A stretch of DNA of 7,719 nt from JAEUKQ01 sp044227605. Lineage in GTDB: Bacteria; Pseudomonadota; Alphaproteobacteria; JAEUKQ01. The notes beneath the pieces were generated by a model. That model was not told the origin of the DNA and did no database searches. It saw only the letters and a program-made list of their open reading frames with translations. Below, piece after piece: positions 6,060 to 7,719 of the stretch. Where the stretch lies: the NCBI GenBank assembly GCA_044227605.1, contig JBGAWJ010000075.1:1-7719 (forward strand), written 5' to 3'. Each line of letters opens with the position of its first letter. Position 1 is the stretch's first letter. A program made the translations under genes and the position numbers.

Positions 6060-6849
6060 GATTCCGTTTGTTTGTTGAATAATAAATATCAGTAATACCT
6101 AACATGGTTAAATCTCCATTAACATGGTCAAAGACATTGGTTGAACCAGCTAACACTGGCGTTAACCCTCCTGTAGCAATAACTGTTGCTTTCTTTCCTA
6201 ACTCCTTCTGGGTTTTGTCGATCAACCCTTCAATTAGCCCAATATATCCCCAAAAAATTCCTGATTGCATTGCAGGAATTGTGGAGGTGGCAATCACTTT
6301 TTGAGGTTTGGCAATAACCATTCTTGGCAATTTAGCAGCTGCCATATAAAGCGCCTCTAAAGAAAGGTTAATACCGGGGGCGATAGCACCGCCAATAAAA
6401 TTTCCCTGTTCATCAACGACATCTAAGGTCGTGGCTGTCCCTAAATCAACAATAATTTGCGGCATCGAATATCTTGTATGCGCCGCAATGACATTAACAA
6501 CACGATCAGCTCCCAACTCTTGAGGATAATCTATAAGTATTTTAATCCCCATAGCTTCAGCATGCGTATGGTTAACAATAATGGGATCACATTGGAAAAA
6601 TTTTTTTGCCATGGTTTCTAAGGGAAAAATCGTTTCCGGCACGACGGAGGCAATCACAACCCCTGAAATGATTTTTGAAGAAAAACCCCCTATCGACATT
6701 AATTGTAATAACCAAACCGCATATTCATCGGCAGTCCTTTGTCGATTGGTTGCAATCCGCCAAGAAGCAATAATTTTATGTTCATCTGCCAAGGCAAAAA
6801 CAATGTTGGTATTCCCGCTATCAATTGCCAGGACTAGATTATTTCGCAT
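6025..6849 (-). CDS. coaX: Type III pantothenate kinase
   Basis: Cytoplasmic enzyme for the first step of coenzyme A synthesis: ATP-dependent phosphorylation of pantothenate. Type III enzymes belong to the ASKHA fold, are not feedback-inhibited by CoA and need a monovalent cation. The 274 residues carry all the marks: the phosphate-binding loop LAIDSGNTN (7-15) with Asp10; YPQELGADRV (108-117), whose Asp115 is the likely catalytic base; VDLGTATTLDVV (134-145) with Asp135; GGAIAPGI (153-160); and ATGGLTPVL (225-233). The last 17 or so residues (KRNHAKNNKNFKTT end) are basic, Asn-rich and not conserved in the family. They are encoded largely where the gene overlaps rnj by 35 nt, so they may be a by-product of that overlap. 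The start follows the birA stop by only two bases, with an AGGAAGGG ribosome-binding site inside the end of birA. Confidence 0.96.
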   Translation of the reverse strand: MRNNLVLAIDSGNTNIVFALADEHKIIASWRIATNRQRTADEYAVWLLQLMSIGGFSSKIISGVVIASVVPETIFPLETMAKKFFQCDPIIVNHTHAEAMGIKILIDYPQELGADRVVNVIAAHTRYSMPQIIVDLGTATTLDVVDEQGNFIGGAIAPGINLSLEALYMAAAKLPRMVIAKPQKVIATSTIPAMQSGIFWGYIGLIEGLIDKTQKELGKKATVIATGGLTPVLAGSTNVFDHVNGDLTMLGITDIYYSTNKRNHAKNNKNFKTT

Positions 6850-6851
6850 GA

Positions 6852-7631
6852 TTAAGCCCTTCCTGTTGGAAAAAACACATCACCCACCGTAATTTTTCTG
6901 ATGCCTGCAGCGTTTTCAAGCAATAATTGGCCTTGATCATTAAGATCAACAAATTTCCCCGCAATGGTCTCAGAGGGTAGATGAACTAAAATATCTTCAC
7001 TTATTCCGCAGGCATATTCCAACCATTCTTTTCGAATATCAACAAAATTCCCCGCCCGCCAATTTTTTAACCGCGGTAGGAAATCATGACAGAACTGCCC
7101 TAACAATTGGTGCATAGATATATTACTATTCCCCTGTGCCTCTTTCAAACTCGTGGCTAAATAGGGAAGACCTTCGGGAAATGAAGTGATATTAACCCCT
7201 ATCCCCAAGATAATGAAAAACGGGTCTGTTGAATTATCTGGCGGCAATGTTTCAAGTAACATACCGGCACATTTTCTTTTATTAATCAATAAATCATTTG
7301 GCCATTTGATTTGGACAGTTTTTGGTCGACCCATTAAATGATTGATGGCAACCGCCATGGATAAGGAAGCAACAAACCCTATTTGTGCCAGTTCTTGCAA
7401 AGATTGTTTGGGTATTTTTTCAACTAACATAGAGATATAGAAATTGCCAATTGGCGATACCCAAGACCTGCCCCGCCGCCCGCGACCTGCTGTCTGTTGA
7501 TCGGCCTGAACAATTAAACCATCTCGCCCTTTTCCCTGTTTAACCAAATCCCTGATAAGGTCATTGGTACTGGTAACTAAGGGGTAGTAATGCACCTGAA
7601 AAAAAGGCGGTAAAAGCGTAATTGAGATCAC
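6852..7631 (-). CDS. birA: Biotin--[acetyl-CoA-carboxylase] ligase, class I
   Basis: Cytoplasmic enzyme that activates biotin as biotinyl-AMP and attaches it to the lysine of the carrier domain of carboxylases such as acetyl-CoA and propionyl-CoA carboxylase. At 259 residues it contains only the catalytic and C-terminal domains, without the N-terminal helix-turn-helix of E. coli BirA, so it should not act as a biotin-operon repressor. Visible motifs are TSTND (20-24), the nucleotide-binding loop TAGRGRRGRSW (47-57), the biotin-site KWPNDLL (109-115), KCAGMLLE (120-127) and GIGVNI (about 143-148). The SH3-like C-terminal domain covers about 210-255. The GTG start at 7631 overlaps the nuoN stop as GTGA; it is the natural choice because it gives a full-length protein and stop/start coupling. 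Two bases after the stop lies coaX. Confidence 0.95.
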   Translation of the reverse strand: MISITLLPPFFQVHYYPLVTSTNDLIRDLVKQGKGRDGLIVQADQQTAGRGRRGRSWVSPIGNFYISMLVEKIPKQSLQELAQIGFVASLSMAVAINHLMGRPKTVQIKWPNDLLINKRKCAGMLLETLPPDNSTDPFFIILGIGVNITSFPEGLPYLATSLKEAQGNSNISMHQLLGQFCHDFLPRLKNWRAGNFVDIRKEWLEYACGISEDILVHLPSETIAGKFVDLNDQGQLLLENAAGIRKITVGDVFFPTGRA

Positions 7632-7719
7632 CTCAGGATTAAGTTTGCAGCTGTCTGATCCATTAAGTTAATCAATGAATTTGGAAAAATGAATAAGCCG
7701 ATCATGAGCAGGCTGGCTA
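7628..7719 (-). CDS. nuoN: NADH-quinone oxidoreductase subunit N, C-terminal end (partial)
   Basis: Only the last 29 codons are inside the window, reading from 7717 down to the TGA at 7630-7628; the rest lies beyond the right edge. The visible peptide has a hydrophobic stretch (ASLLMIGLFIFP) followed by NSLINLMDQTAANLIL, which resembles the end of complex I subunit N: a final membrane helix, a proline, then a short amphipathic tail. Subunit N is a proton-pumping antiporter-like subunit in the inner membrane. The identification rests on this short match and on the conserved alphaproteobacterial order nuoN-birA-coaX-rnj. The stop shares bases with the GTG start of birA. Confidence 0.8.
   Translation of the reverse strand, partial: ASLLMIGLFIFPNSLINLMDQTAANLILR

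Overview
The window is an ordinary-looking, fairly AT-rich chromosomal segment of an alphaproteobacterium. The best evidence is the minus-strand gene order nuoN – birA – coaX – rnj – mce – DUF1467, which is a recurrent alphaproteobacterial arrangement. The small DUF1467 membrane protein, the wording of the RNase J N-terminus and the elongator tRNA-Met sequence point the same way. I cannot name the genus; the AT-rich composition would suit a host-associated or otherwise AT-drifted lineage, but that is inference.

Layout by coordinate. Positions 22-1359 (minus) hold hisS, preceded at 1402-1731 (minus) by a small ABM-like (dimeric alpha/beta barrel) gene that probably shares its transcript. A divergent intergenic region follows, with a good sigma-70-type promoter driving a plus-strand elongator tRNA-Met at 1930-2005. 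After 290 bases without a gene, a plus-strand NCS2 (AzgA-type) purine permease occupies 2296-3594. A perfect 15-bp hairpin at 3674-3705, with A and T runs on both sides, is a bidirectional terminator between this permease and the converging minus-strand operon. That operon fills 3737-7719: the C-terminal end of nuoN (cut by the window edge), birA, coaX, rnj, mce and DUF1467. Its junctions are very tight: a GTGA stop/start overlap, a 2-nt gap, a 35-nt overlap, and 10- and 9-nt gaps.

How the genes work together. The operon joins respiratory complex I (nuoN) to cofactor supply (birA attaches biotin to carboxylases; coaX starts CoA synthesis), to RNA turnover (rnj), and to propionyl/methylmalonyl-CoA metabolism (mce). 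Biotin-dependent propionyl-CoA carboxylase would make the mce substrate, so birA, coaX and mce form a plausible metabolic set; rnj and DUF1467 have no obvious link to it. HisRS and the tRNA belong to translation, and the permease imports purine bases.

I found no CRISPR array, mobile element, phage module, toxin-antitoxin pair or other clearly new system. The most interesting signal is the HisRS. Its motif-2 loop is neither the E. coli kind nor the Rhizobium kind, and it carries Gly where E. coli has the G-1-contacting Gln118, which predicts an unusual tRNA-His identity in this organism.
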